From: Orrella daihaiensis
GTDB taxonomy: Bacteria; Pseudomonadota; Gammaproteobacteria; Burkholderiales; Burkholderiaceae_B
DNA length: 64,000 nucleotides
Direction: 5' to 3'
Assembly (NCBI RefSeq): GCF_022811525.1
Contig: NZ_CP063982.1
Location: 310,001-374,000, forward strand
This document shows, in pieces, positions 8,570 to 16,883 of the stretch; positions within the stretch are counted from its first letter, which is position 1; every line of letters starts with the position of its first letter. The position numbers and the translations under genes were made by a program. The notes under the pieces were generated by a model. It was not told the origin of the DNA and made no database searches. It was given only the letters and a program-made list of their open reading frames with translations.

Positions 8570-8986
8570 TCACTTCTTTTTAGTGGAAGTTGGCAGACCG
8601 GCTTGCAACCAGGCATTTAGACCGCCTTCGATCACCATCACGCGTTCAAGCCCGGCTTTGCGTAGACGGGCTGCGCCACCGACGGCTATCTGACCACGGT
8701 CGCAGGTCACTAAAATCGGCTTGTCTTTGGGTAGCTTGGCGGCCTTGTCCGCAATCTCGGCTAGCGGGATGTTGCGTGAATGGGGAATGTGACCGTTCTG
8801 AAAGCTCGCCAACGGACGCACATCGACCACGACAGCATCCTCATGATTAATTAGTTGTACGGCTTGTGTCGTGCTGACACTGCCGCCGGCCCGGCCACGC
8901 TGAATGACAGGCCACAACAGCATCAGTCCAGAGGACAGGGCAATGCCCAAGAGCATCAAATTGTCTGTTTTTAAGAAGAAATCCAC
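8570..8986 (-). CDS. Membrane-anchored rhodanese-like protein
   Basis: About 138 residues: one N-terminal membrane helix (about residues 9-26, LMLLGIALSSGLMLLWP), then a single rhodanese domain. VVVDVRPLASFQNGHIPHSRNIPL is typical of the family, and the catalytic-loop Cys is Cys95 in VTCDRGQIAV. Such proteins carry persulfide sulfur or act as small-molecule sulfurtransferases. The GTG at 8986 is the likely start; the open frame continues to 9208 but would run over the promoter and start of the divergent gpmA. First gene of the rhodanese-grxC-secB-gpsA run, 43 bases before grxC. Confidence 0.85.
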   Translation of the reverse strand: MDFFLKTDNLMLLGIALSSGLMLLWPVIQRGRAGGSVSTTQAVQLINHEDAVVVDVRPLASFQNGHIPHSRNIPLAEIADKAAKLPKDKPILVTCDRGQIAVGGAARLRKAGLERVMVIEGGLNAWLQAGLPTSTKKK

Positions 8987-9077
8987 GGTTTTTTCGCTTT
9001 GCAGGTTGAGCGTCCCGGCAGGACAATGCTGCTGATTATAAAATGACTGTTCCATGATCCATGAAACAACTGACACT

Positions 9078-9830
9078 ATGTATAAGCTTGTCCTGATGCG
9101 CCATGGCGAGAGCCAGTGGAATTTAGAGAACCGGTTTACCGGATGGACCGATGTAGACCTCACCGAAACAGGGCGCCAACAGGCCTGGGAGGCGGGGCAG
9201 TTGCTCAAAGAAAAAGGCTATACCTTTGATCTAGCCTATACCTCGGTACTAAAGCGCGCTATTCGGACCTTGTGGTTAACGCTGGATGCGCTCGACCAGA
9301 TGTACCTTCCGGTGCATAACAATTGGCGGCTTAACGAGCGTCATTACGGTAATTTGCAAGGCTTGAACAAGGCAGAGACAGCCGCTAAGTTTGGTGATGA
9401 GCAGGTGTTGATCTGGCGCCGCGCGTACGCTATTGCGCCAGACCCCCTCGATTTGCAGGATCCGCGCCATCCCCGCTTTGACCCGCGCTATGCCAAGTTG
9501 ACCCCTGAGCAATTGCCGGCGACCGAATGCCTCAAAGATACGGTTGATCGGGTACTGCCGTTTTGGGATGATTCAATCGCGCCGGCGATACGCTCTGGAC
9601 GGCGAGTGTTGATTTCAGCGCATGGCAATAGTCTGCGCGCCTTGATCAAACATCTGGATAATGTGTCAGACGAAGATATCATCGCGCTCAATATTCCTAC
9701 GGGGCAGCCCTTGGTTTATGAGCTCGATGAGAATCTGAAACCGGTTAAGCATTACTACCTGGCTGACCCAGCCGTCATCGAAGCCGCCATGGCTGCCGTG
9801 GCTGCTCAGGGTAAAGCCAAGAAGGACTGA
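9078..9830 (+). CDS. gpmA: 2,3-bisphosphoglycerate-dependent phosphoglycerate mutase
   Basis: Glycolytic enzyme interconverting 3- and 2-phosphoglycerate. The 250 residues have the dPGM signature LMRHGESQWNLENRFTGW with the phospho-accepting His9, then LNERHYGNLQGLNKAE with the conserved Glu, and LISAHGNSLRALIKHLD with the second His. ATG 9078 (MYKLVLMRHG) is the family start; the in-frame ATG at 9054 would add eight residues. First of a tight rightward run: the envC-like gene starts 1 base after its stop. Divergent from the rhodanese gene. Confidence 0.97.
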   Translation: MYKLVLMRHGESQWNLENRFTGWTDVDLTETGRQQAWEAGQLLKEKGYTFDLAYTSVLKRAIRTLWLTLDALDQMYLPVHNNWRLNERHYGNLQGLNKAETAAKFGDEQVLIWRRAYAIAPDPLDLQDPRHPRFDPRYAKLTPEQLPATECLKDTVDRVLPFWDDSIAPAIRSGRRVLISAHGNSLRALIKHLDNVSDEDIIALNIPTGQPLVYELDENLKPVKHYYLADPAVIEAAMAAVAAQGKAKKD

Positions 9831-9831
9831 C

Positions 9832-11034
9832 ATGACGGGGCCAGCGCACCGAGTCGCGCTGGCGCTAGCCATCGTGGCAGCGTCATTGGGGCCTGCCTTG
9901 GGTCAACCGGCCATTGAGTCGTTGGAGCAAGACCAAGCTGCGGCGCTGCAGGCCAAGCAGGACCTACAGGCGCGCATCAAATCGGTGCAAGAGCAACTCG
10001 AGCGCAGGAACAAAGAGTTTCGGCGCGCCTCAGATCAGCTGCGACAGTCTGAATTGGCTATTTCTGATGCCACCAGGCGCCTGAAGGATTTGCAGGCAGC
10101 CATTGCGCGTGGTGAGCAAGCGCTAGAGACATTGACCAAGAAAATCGCGCAGACAAACGCTGACCTCGACCGTGATCGGTCAGCGCTCGCTAGCCAGCTG
10201 CGTGCTCAGCACAGCAGCAACTTGTCGCCATGGAGTGCCTTGTTGGCTGGCAAAGACCCTCAGTCGCTTGGCAAAGAGCTCGGTTACCTCTCGTTTGTCG
10301 CTGATGCCCGAGTTAAAACCATTGAGCGCTTAAACAAGGGCGTTGCGGAACTTTCTGCATTGCAGGCCACTCAAACTGAACAGCAACAATTGCTTGCCAA
10401 GCAGCAGCAAGAAGTTCAAGCTGAACAAACGGTTTTGCGCAGAGAGCGCCAAGCAAGAGCGGATTTGCTGGCCAAGCTTGAAGGGTCAATTGCGGTTGAG
10501 CGGGCCGAGCGGGACAAACTGGTTCAAGATGAGAAACAGTTAACGGCACTGATCGAAGGGTTGGGTCAGCAAATTGCCAAATTCCAAGCCGATGCGCAGC
10601 ACGCCAACGCCATCCGTCAGGAGATCCTAGAGGCTTTGCCGCAAGGTGAGGGCTTAAAGCGTGGAATTTCCATGCCAATCAAAGGGGCAATCTTGGCCCG
10701 CTATGGCAGCAGCCGGCCCGACGGGGGCGATTGGCGTGGGGTTTTGATCGATGCCAAGCCAGGCACGCCTGTGAAGGCCGTGGCAGCAGGTACTGTTGTG
10801 TATGCGACCTGGTTGCGTGGTTTCGGGAACTTGATTATTGTGGACCACGCAGACGAATTTTTAACGGTGTATGCCTATAACCAGAGCTTGCTTAAAGAGG
10901 TGGGCGATACCGTCAAGGCAGGTGATGTGATTGCCAACGCGGGTAATACGGGGGGGCAGCTTGATTCAGCCCTATACTTTGAAGTCCGGCATAGGGGTAA
11001 GCCATTGGATCCCATGCTGTATTTCAAGCGCTGA
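9832..11034 (+). CDS. EnvC-like murein hydrolase activator (LytM/M23 domain)
   Basis: A 400-residue exported protein: signal peptide (about residues 1-24, ending LGPALGQPA), long coiled coil (about 25-270, rich in Gln, Glu, Lys and Arg), then an M23/LytM domain (about 285-400). The LytM metal sites look degenerate. The usual HxH is YAYN and the first motif lacks the expected His and Asp pair, although VDHADEFLTVYAYN and LYFEVRHRGKPLDPMLYF are kept. This matches EnvC, which has no hydrolase activity and activates amidases AmiA/AmiB at the division septum. The gpmA-envC-ctpA order supports it. Confidence 0.88.
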   Translation: MTGPAHRVALALAIVAASLGPALGQPAIESLEQDQAAALQAKQDLQARIKSVQEQLERRNKEFRRASDQLRQSELAISDATRRLKDLQAAIARGEQALETLTKKIAQTNADLDRDRSALASQLRAQHSSNLSPWSALLAGKDPQSLGKELGYLSFVADARVKTIERLNKGVAELSALQATQTEQQQLLAKQQQEVQAEQTVLRRERQARADLLAKLEGSIAVERAERDKLVQDEKQLTALIEGLGQQIAKFQADAQHANAIRQEILEALPQGEGLKRGISMPIKGAILARYGSSRPDGGDWRGVLIDAKPGTPVKAVAAGTVVYATWLRGFGNLIIVDHADEFLTVYAYNQSLLKEVGDTVKAGDVIANAGNTGGQLDSALYFEVRHRGKPLDPMLYFKR

Positions 11035-11086
11035 CAATTTAAAGTAAAGAGCTAGCAGTCAGACCGCTAAAAAACAGGACAAAGAC

Positions 11087-12493
11087 ATGAGCAGTCGCAA
11101 ACTACGCACAATCGGCTTGTTATGTACCGGCTTGGTAGCAGGGCTGTTGCTAAGCATTGGCATTTCAGCGGTCGCCCAACGCGCCAGCACTCCTTTGCCC
11201 TTAGACGAGTTGCGCCAGTTCTCCAACGTCTTTGCAGCCATCAAGGAGAACTATGTCGAAGAGGTCACCGATGACAAGCTCATCAGCGGCGCCATTTCTG
11301 GCATGTTGACCGATCTCGATCCGCACTCGGCTTACCTTGATGCTGAGGCGTTCAAAGAAATGCGTACCTCAACACAAGGTCAGTTTGGTGGTTTGGGTAT
11401 TGAAATCGGCTCCGAAGATGGGTTTGTCAAAGTCATTTCACCAATTGAAGACACGCCGGCTGAGCGCGCCGGAATGCAAGCCGGTGATCTGATCATCAAA
11501 GTCGATGACACGTCAACCAAGGGGATGAGCCTGACCGATGCGGTGAAGTTGATGCGCGGACCGGTCAAGACGCCCGTGACGTTAACGGTGGTGCGCCAGG
11601 GGCAGGACAAGCCGGTAGTAGTCGACTTGGTGCGCGACATCATCAAAGTGCGTAGTGTGCGTAGTAAAACCGTCGACGATGACATTGGTTACGTCCGTAT
11701 TTCACAGTTCCAGGAGCGAACTGGTAGTGATTTGGCCAAGCACCTGAGCCAACTCGATGACAAGGGTGTGCCCAAAGCTTTGATTCTGGATCTGCGCAAT
11801 GACCCAGGTGGCTTGTTAACTGGTGCGATTGGTGTGTCGGCTGCGTTTTTACCGGCAGACAAACTGGTGGTGTCAACCGATGGACGGGCAGCTGATGCGC
11901 GTCGCAAATACTTGGCCAATCCGGTTGATTACGCCCGTGGCGAGGCTGATTACCTGGCCGGGTTGCCGGATTGGGTGAAGACGGTACCCATGGTGGTGTT
12001 GGTCAATGCGGGTTCAGCCTCAGCCTCTGAAATCGTGGCTGGTGCGCTGCAGGACTATAAGCGTGCAACCATCATGGGCAACCAGACGTTTGGCAAGGGT
12101 TCTGTTCAGGTTATTTTGCCGATCTCGCATGAGACCGCCATCAAACTCACGACATCGCGCTACTACACGCCTAATGGTCGATCTATCCAGGCCGAAGGCA
12201 TAGAGCCCGACATTATCGTGACGGATACACCAGTTGGTAACTTGTTCTCGGTTATGCGTGAAGCTGACCTGAACAAACATCTGGAGAACGGGCAAGCCAA
12301 GAAATCCAAAGAGGATCAGTCAGACACGCAAACGCCTGAGGCCAGCAGTGAAGATGCCAACAAAGAGCAGCCCAAGCCGTTCAGGTTTGGTGAGGATGGC
12401 GACTTCCAGTTGCAACAGGCCATTAACTTCTTGCGTGGTAAGCCGGTTGACAATGGCCCGGTCGACAACCTGAAGACGGCTCAGAAGAAGTAA
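11087..12493 (+). CDS. ctpA: C-terminal processing peptidase, S41 family
   Basis: A periplasmic carboxyl-terminal protease of 468 residues. It has an N-terminal signal or anchor (LLCTGLVAGLLLSIGISAVA), a PDZ domain (about residues 95-170, GGLGIEIGSEDGFVKVISPI) and the S41 catalytic core. The Ser-Lys dyad can be placed at Ser312 (NAGSASASEI) and Lys337 (FGKGSVQ), 25 residues apart as in the family. A charged tail rich in Lys, Glu and Ser follows from about residue 395. Homologues trim murein enzymes and lipoproteins. It follows the envC-like gene by 52 bases. Confidence 0.94.
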   Translation: MSSRKLRTIGLLCTGLVAGLLLSIGISAVAQRASTPLPLDELRQFSNVFAAIKENYVEEVTDDKLISGAISGMLTDLDPHSAYLDAEAFKEMRTSTQGQFGGLGIEIGSEDGFVKVISPIEDTPAERAGMQAGDLIIKVDDTSTKGMSLTDAVKLMRGPVKTPVTLTVVRQGQDKPVVVDLVRDIIKVRSVRSKTVDDDIGYVRISQFQERTGSDLAKHLSQLDDKGVPKALILDLRNDPGGLLTGAIGVSAAFLPADKLVVSTDGRAADARRKYLANPVDYARGEADYLAGLPDWVKTVPMVVLVNAGSASASEIVAGALQDYKRATIMGNQTFGKGSVQVILPISHETAIKLTTSRYYTPNGRSIQAEGIEPDIIVTDTPVGNLFSVMREADLNKHLENGQAKKSKEDQSDTQTPEASSEDANKEQPKPFRFGEDGDFQLQQAINFLRGKPVDNGPVDNLKTAQKK

Positions 12494-12509
12494 GCGGATT
12501 GCTCTAAAG

Positions 12510-13262
12510 ATGCGCGATGACGAGCTGCTTCGCTATGGGCGGCACATTCTGCTTGATGAGATCGGTATCGAAGGCCAGCAAGCTTTGCTTGCCAGCAAGG
12601 TGCTGATCATCGGTGCGGGTGGTCTGGGCTCCCCGGTTTGTCTCTACCTGGCTTCGGCTGGGGTTGGTGAGATTCGCGTGGCCGACAATGACACGGTGGA
12701 GCTTAGCAATCTGCAGCGCCAAATCATGCACAGCAGTGATCGGCTCGGTAGCCTGAAGGTCGAATCAGCGCAAGTTGCCATCAATCAAATCAACCCAAAC
12801 ACCCGTGTCGTGCCGCTGGCTATTCGACTAGAGGGCGAGGACTTGCTTGAGCAGGTCACGGCGGTGGATCTTGTGCTTGATTGCTGTGACAATTTTCAAA
12901 CGCGTCATGCCGTTAACCGGGCATGCGTTCAGGCTGGCAAGCCCCTGGTCTCTGGTGCGGCTATCCGGTTTGATGGGCAGGTATGTGTGTATGACACGCG
13001 TGATCACCTCAGTCCGTGCTATCACTGCTTGTTTCCTGAGGCCGATGACGTCAGCCCGGTCAATTGTGCAACCATGGGCGTGTTTGCCCCACTGGTTGGG
13101 GTTATCGGTAGTTTGCAGGCTGCTGAAGCGATTAAAGTGCTGGCCAACATCGGCAAGCCCTTGAAAGGACGCCTGGTGATGTTTGATGGCCGTTCGGCAC
13201 ATTGGCATGAAGTGCGTGTGCCGCGCGATCCCGCTTGTGCGGTGTGCTGCGATCGACCCTAG
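12510..13262 (+). CDS. moeB: MoeB/ThiF family adenylyltransferase
   Basis: Activates the C-terminal Gly-Gly of a ubiquitin-like sulfur carrier (MoaD for molybdopterin, or ThiS for thiazole) by adenylation. The 250 residues have LLRYGRHILLDEIG at the start, the ATP loop IIGAGGLGSP (residues 33-42), SNLQRQIMHSSDRLGSLK, DCCDNFQTRHAVN, a zinc site from CYHC and the terminal CAVCC, and NCATMGVFAPLVGVIGSLQA. It has no C-terminal rhodanese domain. No moaD, moaE or thiS gene lies in the window, so the partner is open; since thiG is in the window, ThiS is one candidate. Convergent with the HAD gene, with stops overlapping in CTAG. Confidence 0.9.
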   Translation: MRDDELLRYGRHILLDEIGIEGQQALLASKVLIIGAGGLGSPVCLYLASAGVGEIRVADNDTVELSNLQRQIMHSSDRLGSLKVESAQVAINQINPNTRVVPLAIRLEGEDLLEQVTAVDLVLDCCDNFQTRHAVNRACVQAGKPLVSGAAIRFDGQVCVYDTRDHLSPCYHCLFPEADDVSPVNCATMGVFAPLVGVIGSLQAAEAIKVLANIGKPLKGRLVMFDGRSAHWHEVRVPRDPACAVCCDRP

Positions 13263-14005
13263 CAACTGCGAACCGGACGCTTGCCAAGCAACAGGTCGCA
13301 GACGTTGTTGACTCGCAAGTCCACGTAATGTGGTCGCCCACGGCGCTGGTGAGCAAATGGCGTGGATGGGTGAAACACATGTACGGTGCGCAGGCCTGCA
13401 CTACGGGCACCACGAAGATTTGCAAGCGTATCTTCTACTAGAACAGCACGATGAGGCGATACCCCCTCGCAGGCCAGGATGTGACGCAAGATGGCGCTAG
13501 ACGGTTTAGGTTTGTATTGACCGTGCAGTTTCATATGTTCAATTGACCACAGGCTATGAAAGTGCCGCAAAATCCCAAGATGCTTCAGAACACTTCTGGC
13601 GTAGTGCAAAGGGGCATTGGTGACGAGTACTTTGCGTCCAGGCAGTCGGCCTAGCTTGTGATGCAGCCCTCGCTCAGCTTTCACAAGTGGCCGCACATCA
13701 AAATCGTGGCTGCGCCACAAAAACTCATGAGCGTCAACATCATGGTGCTTGACCAGTCCGATCATGGTTGCGCCATAGCGCCGCCAGTATTTGGCGCGCA
13801 GGTACTGAGCCTCATGTTCATCAACGTTCAGGCAAGTCATGACCGCACGGGTCATGCCTTCGCTGATGTAAGGAAAGATTTTGTGGGATGTGTCGTGCAG
13901 CGTGTTGTCAAGATCAAATAACCAGATTTGCTGGCTATTGCTGGCAAATTCACCATGAACACGCGCACGTTTGGCTTTGACGGCTGGCGTTGAGAGTCTG
14001 CGCAT
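13259..14005 (-). CDS. HAD-superfamily pyrimidine 5'-nucleotidase
   Basis: A 248-residue HAD hydrolase of the SDT1-type pyrimidine 5'-nucleotidase group. Motif I is FDLDNTLHD (residues 30-38), the cap follows (YWRRYGATMIGLVKHHDVDAHEFLW), motif II is VLVTNAPLHYA, and motifs III and IV are YKPKPSSAI and AVLVEDTLANLRGARSAG. The N-terminal 26 residues are basic and probably disordered. It lies 12 bases after argB in the same direction, as is common in Burkholderiales. It probably dephosphorylates UMP/CMP or damaged pyrimidine nucleotides; the substrate is inferred. Confidence 0.85.
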   Translation of the reverse strand: MRRLSTPAVKAKRARVHGEFASNSQQIWLFDLDNTLHDTSHKIFPYISEGMTRAVMTCLNVDEHEAQYLRAKYWRRYGATMIGLVKHHDVDAHEFLWRSHDFDVRPLVKAERGLHHKLGRLPGRKVLVTNAPLHYARSVLKHLGILRHFHSLWSIEHMKLHGQYKPKPSSAILRHILACEGVSPHRAVLVEDTLANLRGARSAGLRTVHVFHPSTPFAHQRRGRPHYVDLRVNNVCDLLLGKRPVRSC

Positions 14006-14017
14006 CCCGGGTGTGAT

Positions 14018-14914
14018 TTAGCGCGAGGAAATCATGGTGCCAACCCCTTGATCGGTCAGCACTTCCAACAGCAGGCAATGTGGAACCCGCCCATCGACCA
14101 CGTGCACTGAGCGCACGCCGTTTCGGGCTGCATCCAGAGCGGAACCGATCTTAGGCAACATGCCACCAGAGATCGTGCCATCTTCGAACATCGCATCAAT
14201 GGTGCGCGCCGATAGCTCACGTAGAAGATTGCCGTCTTTGTCCAGTACGCCAGGCGTGTTGGTCATCATCAGTAACTTCTCGGCGCTTAATACCTCGGCC
14301 ATCTTGCCAGCCACGACATCAGCATTGATGTTGTAGGCCATGCCATCTTCACCGAACCCGATGGGGGAAATGACAGGAATGAATTGGTCATCCTGCAATG
14401 CTTTGACGACCGATGGATCCACCTGGGTGATATCACCCACGAACCCGATATCTAAAGGTTTGTCGGGATCTTCCTTGTTCGGCATGAGTTTCTTTCTGGC
14501 TCGGATCAGGCCGCCATCCTTGCCAGTCAGGCCCACGGCTTTGCCACCTGCCTCATTGATCATCATGACGATATCTTGCTGCACCTGTCCGCCAAGCACC
14601 CACTCCACCACTTCCATGGTTTCGTTGTCGGTTACTCGCATCCCTTGAATAAACTCGCCTTTCTTGCCGATACGATTCAGCGCCTCGTCGATTTGCGGCC
14701 CACCGCCATGGACCACGACTGGATTCAAGCCGATGAGCTTTAACAAAACAACATCATGCGCGAAGCTGCGTTGCAACCGCTCCTCGGTCATGGCGTTGCC
14801 ACCATATTTGATGACGATGGTTTTACCGTGAAACTGCCGGATGTAAGGTAGGGATTCAGACAATACCCGGGCGATGATTGCCGGTTCCAAGGCAGTGGCA
14901 GTAGAGTCGGTCAT
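14018..14914 (-). CDS. argB: Acetylglutamate kinase
   Basis: Second step of arginine synthesis: phosphorylates N-acetyl-L-glutamate. The 298 residues have the amino-acid-kinase motifs IVIKYGGNAM, VVVHGGGPQID, FIQGMRVTDNETM (substrate binding), GLTGKDGGLI, YNINADVVAGKMA and LMMTNTPGVLD, and the arginine-site region GMLPKIGSALDAARNGV. An N-terminal extension before the kinase fold (about residues 1-25) fits the hexameric, arginine-inhibited type. It sits between the TlpA-like gene and the HAD nucleotidase; no other arg gene is near. Confidence 0.97.
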   Translation of the reverse strand: MTDSTATALEPAIIARVLSESLPYIRQFHGKTIVIKYGGNAMTEERLQRSFAHDVVLLKLIGLNPVVVHGGGPQIDEALNRIGKKGEFIQGMRVTDNETMEVVEWVLGGQVQQDIVMMINEAGGKAVGLTGKDGGLIRARKKLMPNKEDPDKPLDIGFVGDITQVDPSVVKALQDDQFIPVISPIGFGEDGMAYNINADVVAGKMAEVLSAEKLLMMTNTPGVLDKDGNLLRELSARTIDAMFEDGTISGGMLPKIGSALDAARNGVRSVHVVDGRVPHCLLLEVLTDQGVGTMISSR

Positions 14915-14956
14915 GGCGTGTACAGGATGTTGGTTAGCTTGAATGACAGAACTGTA

Positions 14957-15448
14957 TCAGCTCGCGAGCGCTGACTCGATGGTTTTTTTCATGTCGAGCT
15001 TGTCATAGTTGCCGAGATAGCGCTTGAGAATCTTGCCGTCACGATCAATCACAAATGCGATTGGTGTGAGTTTGACATCACCAAATCCCTTGGCAACCGA
15101 GCCATCGGAATCGGTGGCCACGGTAAAAGGTAGCGCGCGACTGGTGGTGAACTGTTTGACATACTCGATCGGATCGTAGGACATCGCCACGGCGATCACC
15201 TCAAGCCCCTGGGGGTGATAAGTCTCGTAATAGCTTTCAGTGTCAGGCATTTGTTGCACGCACGTCACGCAGCTTGTTGCCCAGAATTTGACAAGTACAG
15301 CCTTGCCTTTGAGTGACTCCATGGCAATGTTGTTGCCATCCAGTGTCTGGAAGGTAACAGCCGGCGCATCGGGTTTAGGCGTGAACGCAAACCAGGCGCC
15401 TGCACCGACCAGTGCAGCGATGGCGATGATGGTGACAAATTTACGCAT
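14957..15448 (-). CDS. TlpA-type membrane-anchored thioredoxin
   Basis: A 163-residue thioredoxin-fold protein with an N-terminal membrane anchor (about residues 4-21, FVTIIAIAALVGAGAWFA) and a periplasmic domain. The redox pair is CVTC at residues 60-63 in FWATSCVTC, slightly unusual because families more often have CPPC or CGPC. The cis-Pro region is KLTPIAFVIDRDGKI. TlpA/ResA-like proteins reduce disulfides in the periplasm, for example for cytochrome maturation. It lies 30 bases after dolP and 42 before argB. Confidence 0.88.
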   Translation of the reverse strand: MRKFVTIIAIAALVGAGAWFAFTPKPDAPAVTFQTLDGNNIAMESLKGKAVLVKFWATSCVTCVQQMPDTESYYETYHPQGLEVIAVAMSYDPIEYVKQFTTSRALPFTVATDSDGSVAKGFGDVKLTPIAFVIDRDGKILKRYLGNYDKLDMKKTIESALAS

Positions 15449-15478
15449 GTCAGTACCTCTGGCAATTCAGGTTGCAAA

Positions 15479-16264
15479 TTAAAGCGGTCTGGCTTGTGGC
15501 GATGATGGCGCCTGCACCGGCTCCACGGTTGTCGCAGCACCTGGTGCTGCACCTGCGGGCGCGTTGATGTTCGTGCCACCAGCCCTGTCAGTTACACCGG
15601 TTGGTGTTGGGTTGCTGGAGGGCAGACCAGACTGGGGCTGCTTTGAAGCGTTCAGGGCTGCCGCCTGTTCAGGGGTCATGATGTCAAACAGCGTAAACAC
15701 CTTCTTGACGCCGCCGACGCTGGCAACCACTTCGGCTATTTTGTCGGCCTCGGCTTGGGTAACCAGACCTTGCAGGTATACGTCATCGCGCTCGACGCTG
15801 ACCACGATGGCGCCATAAGGAATGCCCTCGGTTGTCAGCAGTGTGGTCTTGACCTTGGAGGCTAGCCACGTGTCTGACGTAATCTGACTAAACGATGCCA
15901 GTGGACCGACATAGAGCCGATTAATCACGGATTTGACTTGTGGCACACTGGCCGCAATCGCGGCGGCCTCACCACGAATTTTTTCACTGAAGGCATCGCC
16001 AGTCAGCAAGACCACGCCATCGTACGAAGAGGCGTTAATGCGAGCAGTCTTTCCAAACTTGACCTGCAGGTCATTGTCAACCTTGAGGTTAATTTCCTTG
16101 TCGGTGACTTGTTGACCCACGGTGCGACGATCTGTGGCAACCATGGCAGTCGTGGCGGCAACCCCGCCCACCAAGACGGGTGCGCAAGCTGTCAAGGTGC
16201 CTGATACGCCGATGACAGCGGCTAGCGCCAATAATTTGCCGCGCGTAGAAAAAGAATGCGTCAT
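15479..16264 (-). CDS. dolP: BON-domain outer-membrane lipoprotein (DolP/YraP-like)
   Basis: A 261-residue lipoprotein with lipobox LTAC (lipidated Cys27) and two BON domains (about residues 48-115 and 125-195: INASSYDGVVLLTGDAFSEK and VSVERDDVYLQGLVTQAEA). Then comes a proline-, alanine- and glycine-rich tail of about 55 residues that E. coli DolP lacks. DolP protects outer-membrane integrity and supports assembly under stress. Its ATG overlaps the gmhA stop in ATGA. The gmhA-dolP order is conserved in proteobacteria. Confidence 0.9.
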   Translation of the reverse strand: MTHSFSTRGKLLALAAVIGVSGTLTACAPVLVGGVAATTAMVATDRRTVGQQVTDKEINLKVDNDLQVKFGKTARINASSYDGVVLLTGDAFSEKIRGEAAAIAASVPQVKSVINRLYVGPLASFSQITSDTWLASKVKTTLLTTEGIPYGAIVVSVERDDVYLQGLVTQAEADKIAEVVASVGGVKKVFTLFDIMTPEQAAALNASKQPQSGLPSSNPTPTGVTDRAGGTNINAPAGAAPGAATTVEPVQAPSSPQARPL

Positions 16265-16854
16265 TTGGGCTCTCCGAGTAATTGGGCATCAATACCTTCA
16301 CAGATCAGGTGCAGCAACAGAATATGCATTTCCTGGATCCTCATGGTGCGCTGATCCGGTACACACAACAAAACATCTTGGCCAGATAGCCCTTGAGCCA
16401 TTTGGCCGCCGTCGCGTCCGGTCAGTGCAATCACGCGCATGTCGTTATCATGCGCTTGCTGCATGGCGCGCAAAACGTTGGGCGAATTGCCGCTAGTAGA
16501 TATGCCGATCAGTACATCACCTGTTTGTCCGAGGGCTGCGACCTGCCGGGAGAACACGTGGTCAAACCCGTAGTCGTTACCCACGGCGGTGAGTATGGAC
16601 GTGTCGGTTGATAATGCCACAGCAGCCAGTGGTTCGCGTTCGCGTTCGAAGCGGCCCACTAGCTCAGCCACAAAATGTTGGGCATCTGATGCCGAGCCGC
16701 CATTACCGCAAACCAGAATGCGTCTGCGTTGTGTCACGGTTTCATGGCAAAGCTGTATCGCTTTCTCAAGGTCTGGCAGTATCTTGGCCACCGTCCGTTC
16801 GGTGGTGCGAAGATGATCGTCGAAATGTTGCTTCAGATGCTCGGTTAGTTGCAT
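16261..16854 (-). CDS. gmhA: SIS-domain protein: phosphoheptose isomerase / DiaA
   Basis: A 197-residue SIS protein with ILVCGNGGSASDAQHFVAEL, VALSTDTSILTAVGNDYGFD, LIGISTSGNSPNVLRAM and MRIQEMHILLLHLICEGID. These are shared by GmhA (sedoheptulose-7-P isomerase for LPS heptose) and by DiaA (DnaA-binding initiation factor). Position upstream of dolP is where diaA sits in E. coli, while betaproteobacterial copies are usually called gmhA. The presence of rfaE2 at 45068 means a heptose pathway is used, so GmhA is plausible; sequence alone does not separate the two roles. Confidence 0.82.
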   Translation of the reverse strand: MQLTEHLKQHFDDHLRTTERTVAKILPDLEKAIQLCHETVTQRRRILVCGNGGSASDAQHFVAELVGRFEREREPLAAVALSTDTSILTAVGNDYGFDHVFSRQVAALGQTGDVLIGISTSGNSPNVLRAMQQAHDNDMRVIALTGRDGGQMAQGLSGQDVLLCVPDQRTMRIQEMHILLLHLICEGIDAQLLGEPK

Positions 16855-16883
16855 GGCAGCGTTACGCTAAAGTCAATGGCCTA